A stretch of 64,000 nt of DNA from contig LATX02000195.1 in assembly GCA_001466705.2 (NCBI GenBank), positions 1 to 64,000 of the forward strand, written 5' to 3'. The stretch's first letter is position 1; every line of letters begins with the position of its first letter. Of this stretch, positions 55,309-64,000 are shown in pieces. A program made the translations under genes and the position numbers. The notes under the pieces were generated by a model. That model saw only the letters and a list, made by a program, of their open reading frames with translations. It did not search any database and was not told the DNA's origin. The stretch is from Moniliophthora roreri (Eukaryota > Basidiomycota > Agaricomycetes > Agaricales > Marasmiaceae).

Positions 55309-56609
55309 TCAAGCATGACCTCTCACGGGTTTGGGAGCATATCTACCCGAAGTAGAATCAGAAAGGTACGATATCGAGCATGGCACTAGACTTACGGCTC
55401 TTCCAGATACTGCGTCTCTTTCTCGTCTAAAACAAACCCACCAGTGATATTCTCCTCCAGTCGCTTGATACTGGATGTGCCGACGATGGGACTAGCCACC
55501 TTGGCTGATACCCATGCCAGGGCCACCTGTGCCATAGACACACCACGCTTCTTCGCGATTTCCTCGACACGATTGATAATAGTCTTGTCTGCTTCAGAGA
55601 ATTTGTGTTCCCATGGTGTACCCTTGCTTGACTCAATTCGGGTAGTGTCTGCAGTTGACAGAGGACGAGCGAGATCGCCTGCGGCAAGAGGTGCCCATGG
55701 AATAACACCAATACCGTGAAACTTGCAGTATGGAAGCATTTCGCGTTCCTAGATGATCTGGTTTAGTCACGCCGATCAAAACGACAAGCCGATACCATAC
55801 CTCTTCCCTATACAACAACGAATACTCATTCTGCATGCTGACGAACTTGGTCCACCCGTTCTTTGCCGCGACCTCATTCAGATGCGCGAACTGCCATGCC
55901 CGCATCGAACTGGCGCCAATATAGCGTACTTTTCCGCTCTCCACCAAATCATGCAATGCTTTCATCGTCTCTTCGGCGGTAACTTCTGGGTCGTATCGAT
56001 GGATTTGCAAGAGGTCGATGTAGGATGTCTTGAGACGTTTGAGAGACGCGTCGACGGCATTGAAAATGGCGGCACGGGATAGTCCAGATTGGTTCACGTA
56101 TTGTCGGGTTTTCTTAAGCTCGGGTTTCAAAACGGTTCGTACACCAACTTCTTCAGCGACCAAACCAAAGCACTTGGATGCGATAATGACTTGGTTTCGA
56201 GGAATATTGTACTAGGGTGCACGTCAATTGCGTACATTTACCGTGGTTCTGAGTCATCCTCACCTTCTCGATAAACGCTGCAACAACCTTCTCGGATTCG
56301 CCATTGGAATAGACATTTGCCGAGTCGATGGTGTTGATGCCACGGTCCCAGGCTGCTTTGAGGATCTCGATCGACTTTTCTTCCCCAAGGACCCACGGCT
56401 AGAAGAATAGTTGTCAGCATTGAAAAGACGCCTTTAATGACCACAACATACAGCCCACTCTGGAGAACCGAAGCTCATGGCCCCAATCTACAGGACTAAG
56501 TGATCAGTAGGGCGTTAAAGCCATACATCATTCAGCCACTCACAATGGGTACGGACACCTTGAGGCCTGAGGATCCTAGTTGACGATATTCGACTGGGTT
56601 CTGCGACAT
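55309..56609 (-). CDS. Aldo-keto reductase
   Basis: Six exons: 56609-56544, 56487-56452, 56398-56264, 56211-55801, 55748-55396 and 55342-55309. They give 344 residues. Start MSQNPVEYRQLGSSGLKVS is typical. The catalytic tetrad is complete: D and Y in TIDSANVYSNGESE, K in IIASKCFG and H in LLQIHRYDP. The NADP-binding C-terminal part has PLAAGDLARP and VALAWVSAKVASPIVGTSS. The family forms a TIM barrel, works as a cytosolic monomer and reduces aldehydes and ketones with NADPH. Sequence style is that of the fungal YakC/Alr-like group, for which substrates vary. No signal peptide. Introns are 52-56 bases. It stands alone among secreted-protein genes; a link to them is not evident. Confidence 0.92.
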
Positions 56610-57361
56610 GGTGTTCAAAGATGAGGGTTCGGTTAGGAGTTTCAGCCTTCTTATCTTGTTGGAGAAGCTGCTTATGAAGAAAATCAGTCTTATGACATTT
56701 CTAAAATTACTCACTGCAAGAATGGATTGCGAACTCGATGATGACCATGGTATGATAGACTAACGAGTGGTAATAGTTTCTAGAGTCCTCGCTAAACGTC
56801 GGTCATAATTGTAACCTGCTTCATCTTCTCCCCAAGTTCTCCTTGAACATACGAGTCCTGTGAGAACCTGAGCCAGCGAGCATCATGGTGATTTGTGGTG
56901 GTTGAGAAAAAAAGCAGTGGGAAACCGGACCGTATGAATCCGGGTGTCGCCACGGAAGTGATGATGTGTGACGTGTGACGCTTTCCAATGGCTTGACTAC
57001 GACCGGCGTCATGGAGAGCTGGAGAGACGCTCAAGCTCAAACCTCAATTGAACTTTCAAGCAACGGAGCCCTTCAAGCGAGAAACCACTGAAGCTACCTG
57101 ATTTGGCACCAGAGTAACCATTTTTGACAACTGCCGATCTATAGCTAGACTAGGTACGTGACGTGCGTCCGCCTCAAATAGCATTGTTTTGATCATTATC
57201 TGACATAGGTTCCTCATATCCAATTAACATCCAGAGCTGTCCAGTCAGATGCTCGAGGCAAGGACATTCATGTGCCACATCTGCCATTCGACGGTGTTGA
57301 TTGGAGGTCTGCTATCATATTTCGAGTCTTCGGGCCCGTCCGATAAGTTAACGATCATTCA
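56610..57361. other. Intergenic stretch
   Basis: No supported gene; small antisense frames only. Confidence 0.45.
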
Positions 57362-57441
57362 AATGCGGACCTGGGTCATTGGATGGCGCTCTAAAGACAG
57401 TGTTACTGCCGGAAATATTGCGCCCAAGGAGTAGTATAAAA
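57362..57441 (+). promoter_or_regulatory. Conserved promoter block of small secreted protein 1
   Basis: AATGCGGACCTGGG, GGCG(C/T)TCTAAA, GCGCCCAAG and TATAAAAGCT are shared, in order, with the block in front of paralog 2 (58491-58557). The TATA box starts at 57435, exactly 53 bases before the ATG, as in paralog 2. Either the duplication is young or the sites are under selection. Confidence 0.7.
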
Positions 57442-57487
57442 GCTCGAACCTCTAGCTCCTCCCAAGCAACATTGTTCCTGGGATATC

Positions 57488-58092
57488 ATGCGACTCGTCT
57501 CTGTGCTCACTCTAGCTATGTCCCTCATGGCAGTCTATGCCATGCCTGCACCAAGGAACGTAGCGACCGTTGACTACGTGCGTATTCGGACTAGGCCTCG
57601 ACAACTACACTAACACCCTACTTTTTTACAGACCGTTTCCCATATCACAATGATCAACAACTCTAGCCAAAGTTTTGTTCGCTACATGATGGGCTACGTG
57701 CAACGCGGACACGACAGCGATCCTATCAATTTCTGGTCGAAGATTGTGACCCTCGACCGTGGCGAATCAGAGACATTACCTCTTACCGATGGCGACTTGG
57801 TTGGTATCGGTTGAGTTTTGCAAAAGTGTAGGGTGCTAACGCTTCTGGTACCTAGCTTCGATTCTCAATTTACGGCGCTCCAGATAGCCAGACCTCTGGT
57901 AAGACAGTTTATGCTCTTTGCGTGTAATGATCTGAGTAGATGAGGACAGGGCCGCTCTTTCAGGTATCTAGCACTTCGACTTGCACGGTTACATATATAG
58001 CGTAGGGAGTTCCATCTTTTTTGAGCCCATAACCTTGCTCGCTCATTTCCCCATTTAGCACTTCACCATACTTCGCTGGATTACAGTGTTAG
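57488..58092 (+). CDS. Small secreted protein, family member 1
   Basis: Five exons: 57488-57577, 57632-57799, 57856-57898, 57950-58001 and 58059-58092. They give 128 residues. A signal peptide (MRLVSVLTLAMSLMAVYA) is followed by MPAPRN, which may be trimmed. The mature part reads HITMINNSSQSFVRYMMGYV, RGHDSDPINFW, KIVTLDRGESETLPL, RFSIYGAPDSQTSG, PLFQVSSTSTCTVTY and the C-terminal SPYFAGLQC. Two cysteines in the mature region could form one disulfide. The INN/GHxSDP/LDxGES pattern is shared by all three members here. I do not recognise the family. Size, secretion and tandem copies fit secreted effector- or development-associated proteins, which is inference. Confidence 0.8.
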
Positions 58093-58490
58093 AGACGCTA
58101 GTGCTATCGGATTGTCTATTGGTTACTACAAGGAGTTTACGAACCAATACTAGCGTATCGATTTCATAAAGAATCCATACACAAATGAGGAAGCTATTCG
58201 TGAAGTCTTCTGGATCCGGGTTGGTTATTTCTCCTTTGATGGTTTGCCATGCAAGAATAATGAATATCTTGATTACTGATTCCTTCGAACCAACAAATAG
58301 CTATCGTCACATCGAGACGTGCCATCAGATACTCGAAGGAGAAGCGCTCATGCGCTATCAACCCCCCTTGATGAACAGCGGTGACAGAAAGGCTTCCATT
58401 GAGCCTGTCGAACAGTCTTTGGTACGACGTCTCGCTTCATGCTTAACCAGTGACAGGCCTACAGCTCCAAAAATAACTCGAATGCGGACC
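58093..58490. other. Spacer between tandem paralogs 1 and 2
   Basis: No gene seen. Precedes the conserved promoter block of paralog 2. Confidence 0.5.
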
Positions 58491-58557
58491 TGGGCAAGGG
58501 GCTGGCGTTCTAAACACGGCATGATGGACATAGTCGCGCCCAAGAATGAGTATAAGA
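58491..58557 (+). promoter_or_regulatory. Conserved promoter block of small secreted protein 2
   Basis: It matches 57362-57441 in order (AATGCGGACCTGGG, GGCGTTCTAAA, GCGCCCAAG, TATAAGAGCT). The TATA box starts at 58551, 53 bases before the ATG. Confidence 0.7.
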
Positions 58558-58603
58558 GCTTGGACCCCAACCCCTGGCCTTACAGAGCTCCTCCTGGTAT
58601 ACC

Positions 58604-59215
58604 ATGCGACTCATCTCTCTACTTGCTGTGGCCACACCCTTTATCGCAGTTCATGCCACTCCTGCACCGAGGAACATGGCGACTGTCGATTATGTACGTG
58701 TCTGGACTACGGCTCGCCAATTACTAATACGTGTATTACAGACCATCTCTCATATCGCGTTGATCAACAACTCGACCCAGAGATTCGTCCACTTCCTGTT
58801 CTCCTTCGTGCAACTTGGACACGAGAGTGATCCCATTACTTCCTGGTCACAGCTCGCGAATCTTGATAGCGGGGAATCACGGGTATTCTCTACTAACTGG
58901 CAAGATGGTACATTGGTTGGTATCGGCTTTATTATGCACGAGGCCGGTGTACTGAAAGTTCTTTCAATCTAGCTGCGCTTCTCGATCAATGGAGTAGCTT
59001 CAACTCAATCATCGGGTACGCTATTAGCAGCCTTTTAAATAATTATACTTAAATTTTGAGTGGATTGCAGGGCCGCTATTCCAGACCTCTCTTGCCTCGA
59101 CTTGCACAGCTACATATCTGGCGTACGACACTTCAATGATTCATCTGACGTGCTTTTACTGACTTGCGATCTCGCTAGGACTGCACCATATTTTGCTGGA
59201 GTGCAATGTGAATAG
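58604..59215 (+). CDS. Small secreted protein, family member 2
   Basis: Five exons: 58604-58693, 58742-58915, 58973-59015, 59071-59122 and 59179-59215. They give 131 residues. Exon lengths equal those of member 1 in three of five exons and all phases agree. The signal peptide (MRLISLLAVATPFIAVHA) is followed by TPAPRNMATVDY. The mature part reads HIALINNSTQRFVHFLFSFV, LGHESDPITSW, QLANLDSGESRVF, RFSINGVASTQSSG, PLFQTSLASTCTATY and APYFAGVQCE. It is in tandem with member 1 on the same strand, about 500 bases apart, and has a similar promoter. Function unknown. Confidence 0.8.
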
Positions 59216-59561
59216 GTGAAAGAGGCACAACGGAAACATGCAATATCAATTTCGTGATCATTATCGAGCTCACAAGCGATACTGGCGCGTATTTTTCACG
59301 AATGCGAGTCCGGGCATGAGTCGGAAGAATGTGATCAATCTTGAGTCATGAGGAAATTGGAACGCGATACAAATGAGAACTCGCTGACAAGCGCAATTGA
59401 CCCTTGCGGTATGCGATGAAAATCCGACGTGTCTACGAGCTGGTATTGCGACGGTCCGGTTCGTTGATATAGAATTCACCTCTTGTCAAGCCCTCCGGAC
59501 CGCTAGAGACCATAAATACTCTTCTTCATGCCCAGTTCCCCTCCAGCAGCAGCGTTCCAGG
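59216..59561. other. Promoter region of the LPMO-like gene
   Basis: CATAAATACTC at about 59512 is a likely TATA element, 50 bases before the ATG. Nothing else recognised. Confidence 0.45.
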
Positions 59562-60569
59562 ATGTTCAAACTTCTTGCAATCATCCTCGTTGCCCTCGCC
59601 ACCCATGCGGCGGCTCATGCCGTCGTGACTACCCCGACCCCTCGTCAGGTTTGGCCTACGTGCTCTGCCATATGTGGGCCGTCGGCTTTAGCTGAAAGTA
59701 TTCCTAGTTCGGGCCTGCAGCCCAGGAAGCCTGTGGTGCTGCCGTGTATAAGAGTCTCACTAGCGGTCAGTTCCTCCTCGATTTCTCGTGTTACTTCAAG
59801 TCTAACGATGTCTTCAGATCTAACGGGCCCTGTAAGTCAAAGTCCAAGCGTAAGGTCACCATGACAATTCATTGATATCTTGCAGATTGAATTCTCCGTA
59901 AGGAAGATTGACACCACCTACAACGCTGACGCGTGTCACATTTGGTTTTGTCGCGGTGCTCAGGTCAGTTTTTGCTAGCGCTTTGAGTATGCGCCTATTG
60001 ATTGATCACACAAAAAGTACGAAGACAACGTTGAAAATACTCGCGTGTATGAGGCTGGAACTGTGGTACCGATGAAGATCGATTTGGTGGCGCATCACAC
60101 TGGATATGCTGTACGTCGAAATCTACTAGCAATTCCAAGCGGCGACTAAGCTTCAAAATTTTCAGAACGTCTCAGTGGTACGTTCACCCATTTGGTCGAT
60201 ATGGGGAAAACATGAAATGCCGATACCCTTTTGAAGGTTGACCTTGCAGCCCAAGTCCCTATTGCCCGACTCTTCACATGGCCAGTATATGCCAACGATT
60301 CACTTGGGCCATCAAAATGGCCTAAGAACGAGAGTAAGGAACACCTGTCTCTATTCCATGCTCACGTTGAATTTCGTACTTCACAGCCGAGTTCGAGGTT
60401 ACAATTCCTGATCTTGGTTCGAAATGTACTCAAGCTGGCGCCTGTGCTATCCAGTGCGTTCCCTTTGGTGATCCTTGCTTGCAAATATATTCATCTTCCT
60501 TCGTATAGGTGGTGGTGGTACGCCACCGGAGGCCAGACATACGAGAGTTGCATCGATTTTACACAGTAG
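59562..60569 (+). CDS. Secreted LPMO-like copper-binding protein (chitin-binding type-4-like)
   Basis: Nine exons: 59562-59648, 59708-59765, 59818-59831, 59886-59963, 60018-60110, 60166-60177, 60237-60333, 60387-60453, 60509-60569. They give 188 residues. The signal peptide (MFKLLAIILVALATHAAA) would leave His19 as the new N-terminus (HAVVTTPTPRQ). An exposed N-terminal His is the hallmark of the copper histidine brace in lytic polysaccharide monooxygenases. HHTGYANVSVVDL carries a candidate second His; CHIWFCRGAQ, YANDSLGPSKWPKNE and GACAIQWWWYATGGQTYESC follow, with several paired cysteines. This short type is widespread in Agaricomycetes. Whether it cuts polysaccharide or only binds copper is not known to me. 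The gene is convergent with the CE12 esterase. Confidence 0.82.
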
Positions 60570-60632
60570 ATTGACCTTGACCTCGGGATTTTGTTGTACT
60601 TACATGCGCTGCGAATCTGCATCATATTACGA

Positions 60633-61724
60633 CTAGTATGAGGGGATACCGAGAGTGATGTTGTTCGATAGCTCAGGATCCGGAACGATGGGCAGGACTC
60701 CAGGGAAACTAGCATTCAGAAGGTCCGCAACCATTCTGAAGAGGAACATGTAAGCTTTCATTCACGCCGTGCGTAAGAAATCCACAGCTTACCTTCCGAA
60801 CACGATCGAGCCAGGAACGTTCAGGTCTATAATTGGAGAACAATTGGTCGAGATTTTCGGCAATGGGGTATGATTATAAGTACGTACGGGTTTTATCAGT
60901 CGATCCGAGATTCAATCGATGCGATGCATCTGGTCCTATGGCTTCACAGTATTTGATGCTTGTTGCCAGTAGGTCGAGGAGGTGTGTACCTTGTTGCTAA
61001 ATAAACACGAAGGTTGTTCTTGAGAATAAAAACATTGGTATTAGAAAAACAAGACTGACCTTTGCAATGAGCTTTGTCTCATCGGCCCAAGGTCCAAGTA
61101 TATCGTTGATAGTCCCATTGCTATTGAAGTTTCGCCTCGTCAAACTGGTCACCAGAACGGGCTCAGCTTCCAATGCTTGGAGTTCTTGAACCATCGCTGT
61201 CAGGTTTTGACCCATTGATTCAGGAGGCGCGATCTTCTGATCGTTGTGTCCAAACTGGATAGTCACATAGGGCTTTCTGCCCTTCTCGATCTCGGCTTTG
61301 ATGGTTGTGACTGTGAAGAAGAATGTAATGAAGTCTGGGCAGTTATGAAAGAACGAGGACATACTTGATTCCTCCCAGTACCCGTTTGCAACAAAGGACC
61401 CCGTTGTAGCACCGCTATGAGCGAGATTGAAACCTGTGAAATTAGACTTAGTAGGTAACATTCAATCAAGGAATCCTACATACATGGGATATCTGGTTCC
61501 AACACCGACGAGGTTCCGAGCTCTTCTGATCCACAGAAGCCGTCACCCCATCCCCCGCTGTTGAAGTGTAGGGTCAGATATATACGTCACGGAAACTTAG
61601 CAAACCGGACTTGCTTGTGAGCAGTCGTGCTATCACCAACCAAGACGAAAGACGCAGGCTGCTCGGCAGCTTTGGAAGTGGTTACAAGGAACAAGGACGT
61701 CGTCAGTAGAATGTGACTGAGCAT
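60633..61724 (-). CDS. Rhamnogalacturonan acetylesterase (CE12, SGNH hydrolase)
   Basis: Seven exons: 61724-61606, 61557-61484, 61433-61365, 61310-61060, 60996-60888, 60826-60793, 60735-60633. They give 252 residues. A signal peptide (MLSHILLTTSLFLVTTSKA) is followed by the SGNH blocks: FVLVGDSTT with nucleophile Ser32, RGGWGDGFC and LAHSGATTGSF with the oxyanion Gly, TIQFGHNDQK with the Asn, and GSTDKTHLN with the Asp-His pair near 205-208. Length and the GWGD/HNDQK signatures match rhamnogalacturonan acetylesterase, which removes acetyl groups from pectin hairy regions so lyases and hydrolases can act. Introns are 48-63 bases. It ends 63 bases from the end of the LPMO-like gene, on the other strand. 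Confidence 0.92.
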
Positions 61725-62660
61725 AGTGGTTTAGAGAAAGGTTGCTGGTTGCTGGTCATTTTACTGCAGCGTATTTAAAGGCAAACGTAAAAGGTTTTCA
61801 TGCGTTACGTCGGTCATAAGGTCTTCCAAGACGGCCCGTAGACATTTCAGCGACTTGGTGACCCAGGAACGTCTGATACAAAGTGGAGCGTCATTTGACC
61901 ATGATGAGGTACGGGAGTAGGCCTTGTTACGCTCGAGTCGAAACGCGCACCTGGTGAACCTTTGACATAAGTGCCGGAAACTATTGGGTTACACCCGCGC
62001 AGCGATGCATACAGGTAAAGGGAGTCCGAGGCAAGAAAAAAAAGCATATGTTGAGCGAATAATCTCAGGATTTCAGGCGGCAGTTGTTGAGATTGGTGTC
62101 GTCCTGTGGATATGGTAGACATTGCGGACCGAGCCACGTGGCTCCGAGCGATGAAGTGGACGCGAACTCGCGGACCTGAATCTGAACCTGTTGTGCATTG
62201 GCCCCTCACTTGAAGAACGAAAAAATGGGAGAAGGGTCTTGGTGCGTTTCAACTTTTCTTTATCATGGCCGGCCTAATGTTCTTGAATGACCCAGCGCTC
62301 GAAACCTCGTCAAGCTTCGCATCTGGCCGGTCTACAGAGGAAAAATTGTCGATGGATCCTGGAACTTCGATTTACATGCATCTCAACGGCCCGTGAACCA
62401 AGTGGAGGAGCTCCGGCAGGACTGTTCATGTGGGTTCTGCAACTCCACACCAGTGGAAAAATACGATCACTCTCCGAAGGTCTGAACACTCTTGAGGATT
62501 TTGTTCGTGGTAAACACCTTCAGGCAGTAAGACTTCCTATTTCCAAGGTTCTAGATGCTGAAAATATCTTACCATAGGGTTCATGAATCACTGAGAATAA
62601 ATGAATAAATGATCTGAACAACCTCAAACCAAACCCAAGGTCTACAACGAGAGACCAGAC
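61725..62660. other. Upstream of CE12, gene-poor
   Basis: TATTTAAAGG (about 61770) is a likely TATA element for the CE12 gene. A 120-codon minus frame at 61847-62209 and a 96-codon plus frame at 62287-62577 are open but show no recognisable motif. Confidence 0.4.
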
Positions 62661-62986
62661 ATGCATCTCCAAACTGCTCCCTTGGCCTCATCAGTCATGT
62701 TCACGGCCATATTTGCTTCACCTCTTCCTCAGCCTGCCGCTGGCCAGGATTATGGTGGTCCCCATCTTGGGAGCGCTGGAGGCCAGAGAGGAAGTGGAGG
62801 CTCCTCTTGGTTTTCTCCGGCGCTGCCGTCAATTACGTCCGCTTCGGGACCATTCAAATTGTCGCCTTCATAAGTAACAACCACTGTAGCAGTTACAGTA
62901 CTGGCTGGATATCAGCAAGCGAGTATTCCTACTCGACCGATATCCAAGCTGCTTTCGACGGAGTTGAGGAACGGGTTGGCAGTTAG
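62661..62986 (+). pseudogene. Possible small secreted protein relic
   Basis: ATG 62661 opens a signal-like start (LASSVMFTAIFASPLP) and a Gly/Ser-rich stretch (GSAGGQRGSGGSSW). From about 62816 another frame carries the coding sense: SGAAVNYVRFGTIQIVAFIS, HCSSYSTGWISASEYSYSTD, ending at TAG 62984-62986. One frameshift, or an unrecognised intron near GGTTTTCTCC, separates the two. Family unknown. Confidence 0.35.
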
Positions 62987-63184
62987 TGGCACAAGCTATA
63001 GTGAATGAAGTGAATCCCTGACCTGCAGTCATTTCCAGTACCTATTCAAAAGTTGCACTAGACGCCAGATATACATCCGATAAACGGCATCCGTAGAATC
63101 AAAGATACAAATACTTTCATCGAGTAGGGCCGAAGGTTTAAGTCGAAGTGATGTGTTGCTCGACCAGAATATATACAAATGTCA
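62987..63184. other. Intergenic, nothing recognised
   Basis: About 200 bases between two converging coding stretches. Confidence 0.4.
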
Positions 63185-64000
63185 TTAACCGCCTGACGTT
63201 GATTTTAGTACTAGTTGCGACCTACCAGTCAATGTCACCATCTGAAGATGAGCACGCAAATTGGTGTTACATCATTCAAGAAAGCACTCACCCTCTTCCA
63301 AACTGAGAGTCCAAGCCCATTTATCGAAAAAGCTGAGCATTTTCTATTAATAGCTGAGAGCAGACGGTCGAGAAAGGCGCACCGATAACCCTCGCGTAGT
63401 TTTAGGATGCCACGCTCATTGCACCTCGGTAATCTCTTTTGAAACTCTGTCATCCTTTCCTTCATTATTTGAACTGCCTTCGAGTCCTTGTTCGGGGCAT
63501 GATACCATCCTTTTGGTTGGCCCACAACGTCTTCAGGTCCAAACAAAACGAATATATTCGCTCTGATCTCGCGAAGGCGAGAGAACACGGGTGCTTGAAG
63601 GACCACGTCCAAGCGATCCCAGTCGAGTGTGAGCTTAGGTAGGTAATGGATGTCAAGAATTTCGAGGTGGGGCCCAGGGGACATATGTTCTTTTGTGAGG
63701 TTTTCGAGGAAAGGAATCTGGAAGTTTGAGTCTTCGACCCAGAGGACGATTTTTCGAAGATTAGAATTCTTTGTGAGGTCGATGTAAGGACGGAATCGGT
63801 CATCTAGAAGAATGTGAAATGCTGTTCAATCACAGGCTTCAGAAAGACACAGTTAGGACATACCTAGGATAGTACCTTCGTTAAGCATCCCTGCTGCCTG
63901 GATTGTAAAGGAAAACTCTTCCAAAGAGCGGCCGGCACTGGATAGCAATGCACCGATGGCTGCGGCACATTCCAAAGTGAAGTCTCTAAAGTTGACATAG
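63185..64000 (-). CDS. F-box/LRR-like protein, 5' end beyond the window
   Basis: Partial minus-strand gene. The visible exons are 64000-63864 (continues outside), 63803-63292 and 63241-63185, with introns of 60 and 50 bases and consistent phases. The sequence is leucine-rich in the style of basidiomycete F-box proteins: DFTLECAAAIGALLSSAGRS, NLRKIVLWVEDSNFQIPFLE, HLEILDIHYLPKLTLDWDRL, RLREIRANIFVLFGP, ending after MVTLTGRSQLVLKS at TAA 63187-63185. The F-box itself would lie upstream, outside the window, so membership is inferred from the repeats. Such proteins often choose substrates for SCF ubiquitin ligases. Confidence 0.6.

Overview
This window comes from a filamentous basidiomycete, most likely an Agaricomycete. 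The evidence is the gene structure (up to 16 exons with 41-75 nt GT-AG introns), the families present (three DUF6699-like proteins, an Agaricomycete-type heme peroxidase relic, a 16-exon P450, an LPMO-like protein and a CE12 esterase) and a chromodomain Ty3/Gypsy element. Two single N positions (3258, 11514) mark a draft assembly. Exon models were built by hand from splice signals and reading-frame continuity. Family names rest on motif recognition, because no search could be run.

Layout. 1-9.4 kb: an 8.35 kb LTR retrotransposon, complete with LTRs, 5-bp target duplication, TATA box, self-priming site, gag, pol with chromodomain, an extra third ORF and polypurine tract. It sits inside a minus-strand Myb/SANT-like gene. 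About 1 kb of gag-pol appears twice around one N. Every in-frame stop and every LTR difference is explicable by a transition. 9.5-15.2 kb: an unrecognised three-exon gene, degenerate repeats, an IS630/Tc1-mariner transposase relic and a coding relic. 16.3-17.4 kb: a cysteine-cluster protein. 18.4-21.4 kb: a secreted GH31 glycosidase (minus, 16 exons). 21.6-26.4 kb: relics and gene-poor DNA. 26.4-31.0 kb: a large Msb1/Mug8-like morphogenesis protein.

31-40 kb: a minus-strand relic, a dead heme peroxidase gene, a small secreted double-psi beta-barrel protein, and a P450 pseudogene directly upstream of an intact P450. 41.7-50.4 kb: three DUF6699-like paralogs separated by repeat-rich, gene-poor DNA. 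51.5-61.7 kb: a hypothetical gene divergent from a secreted M28 aminopeptidase, an aldo-keto reductase, three members of a small secreted protein family (one with a premature stop), an LPMO-like protein and a convergent rhamnogalacturonan acetylesterase. The window ends in a leucine-rich, F-box-LRR-like gene cut by the edge.

Taken together, the right half reads as a secretome neighbourhood (peptidase, polysaccharide-active enzymes, small secreted proteins) and the left edge as a transposon nest decaying by C-to-T type mutation. The most distinctive observations are the self-primed, three-ORF Gypsy element and the small secreted protein family with a shared promoter block.
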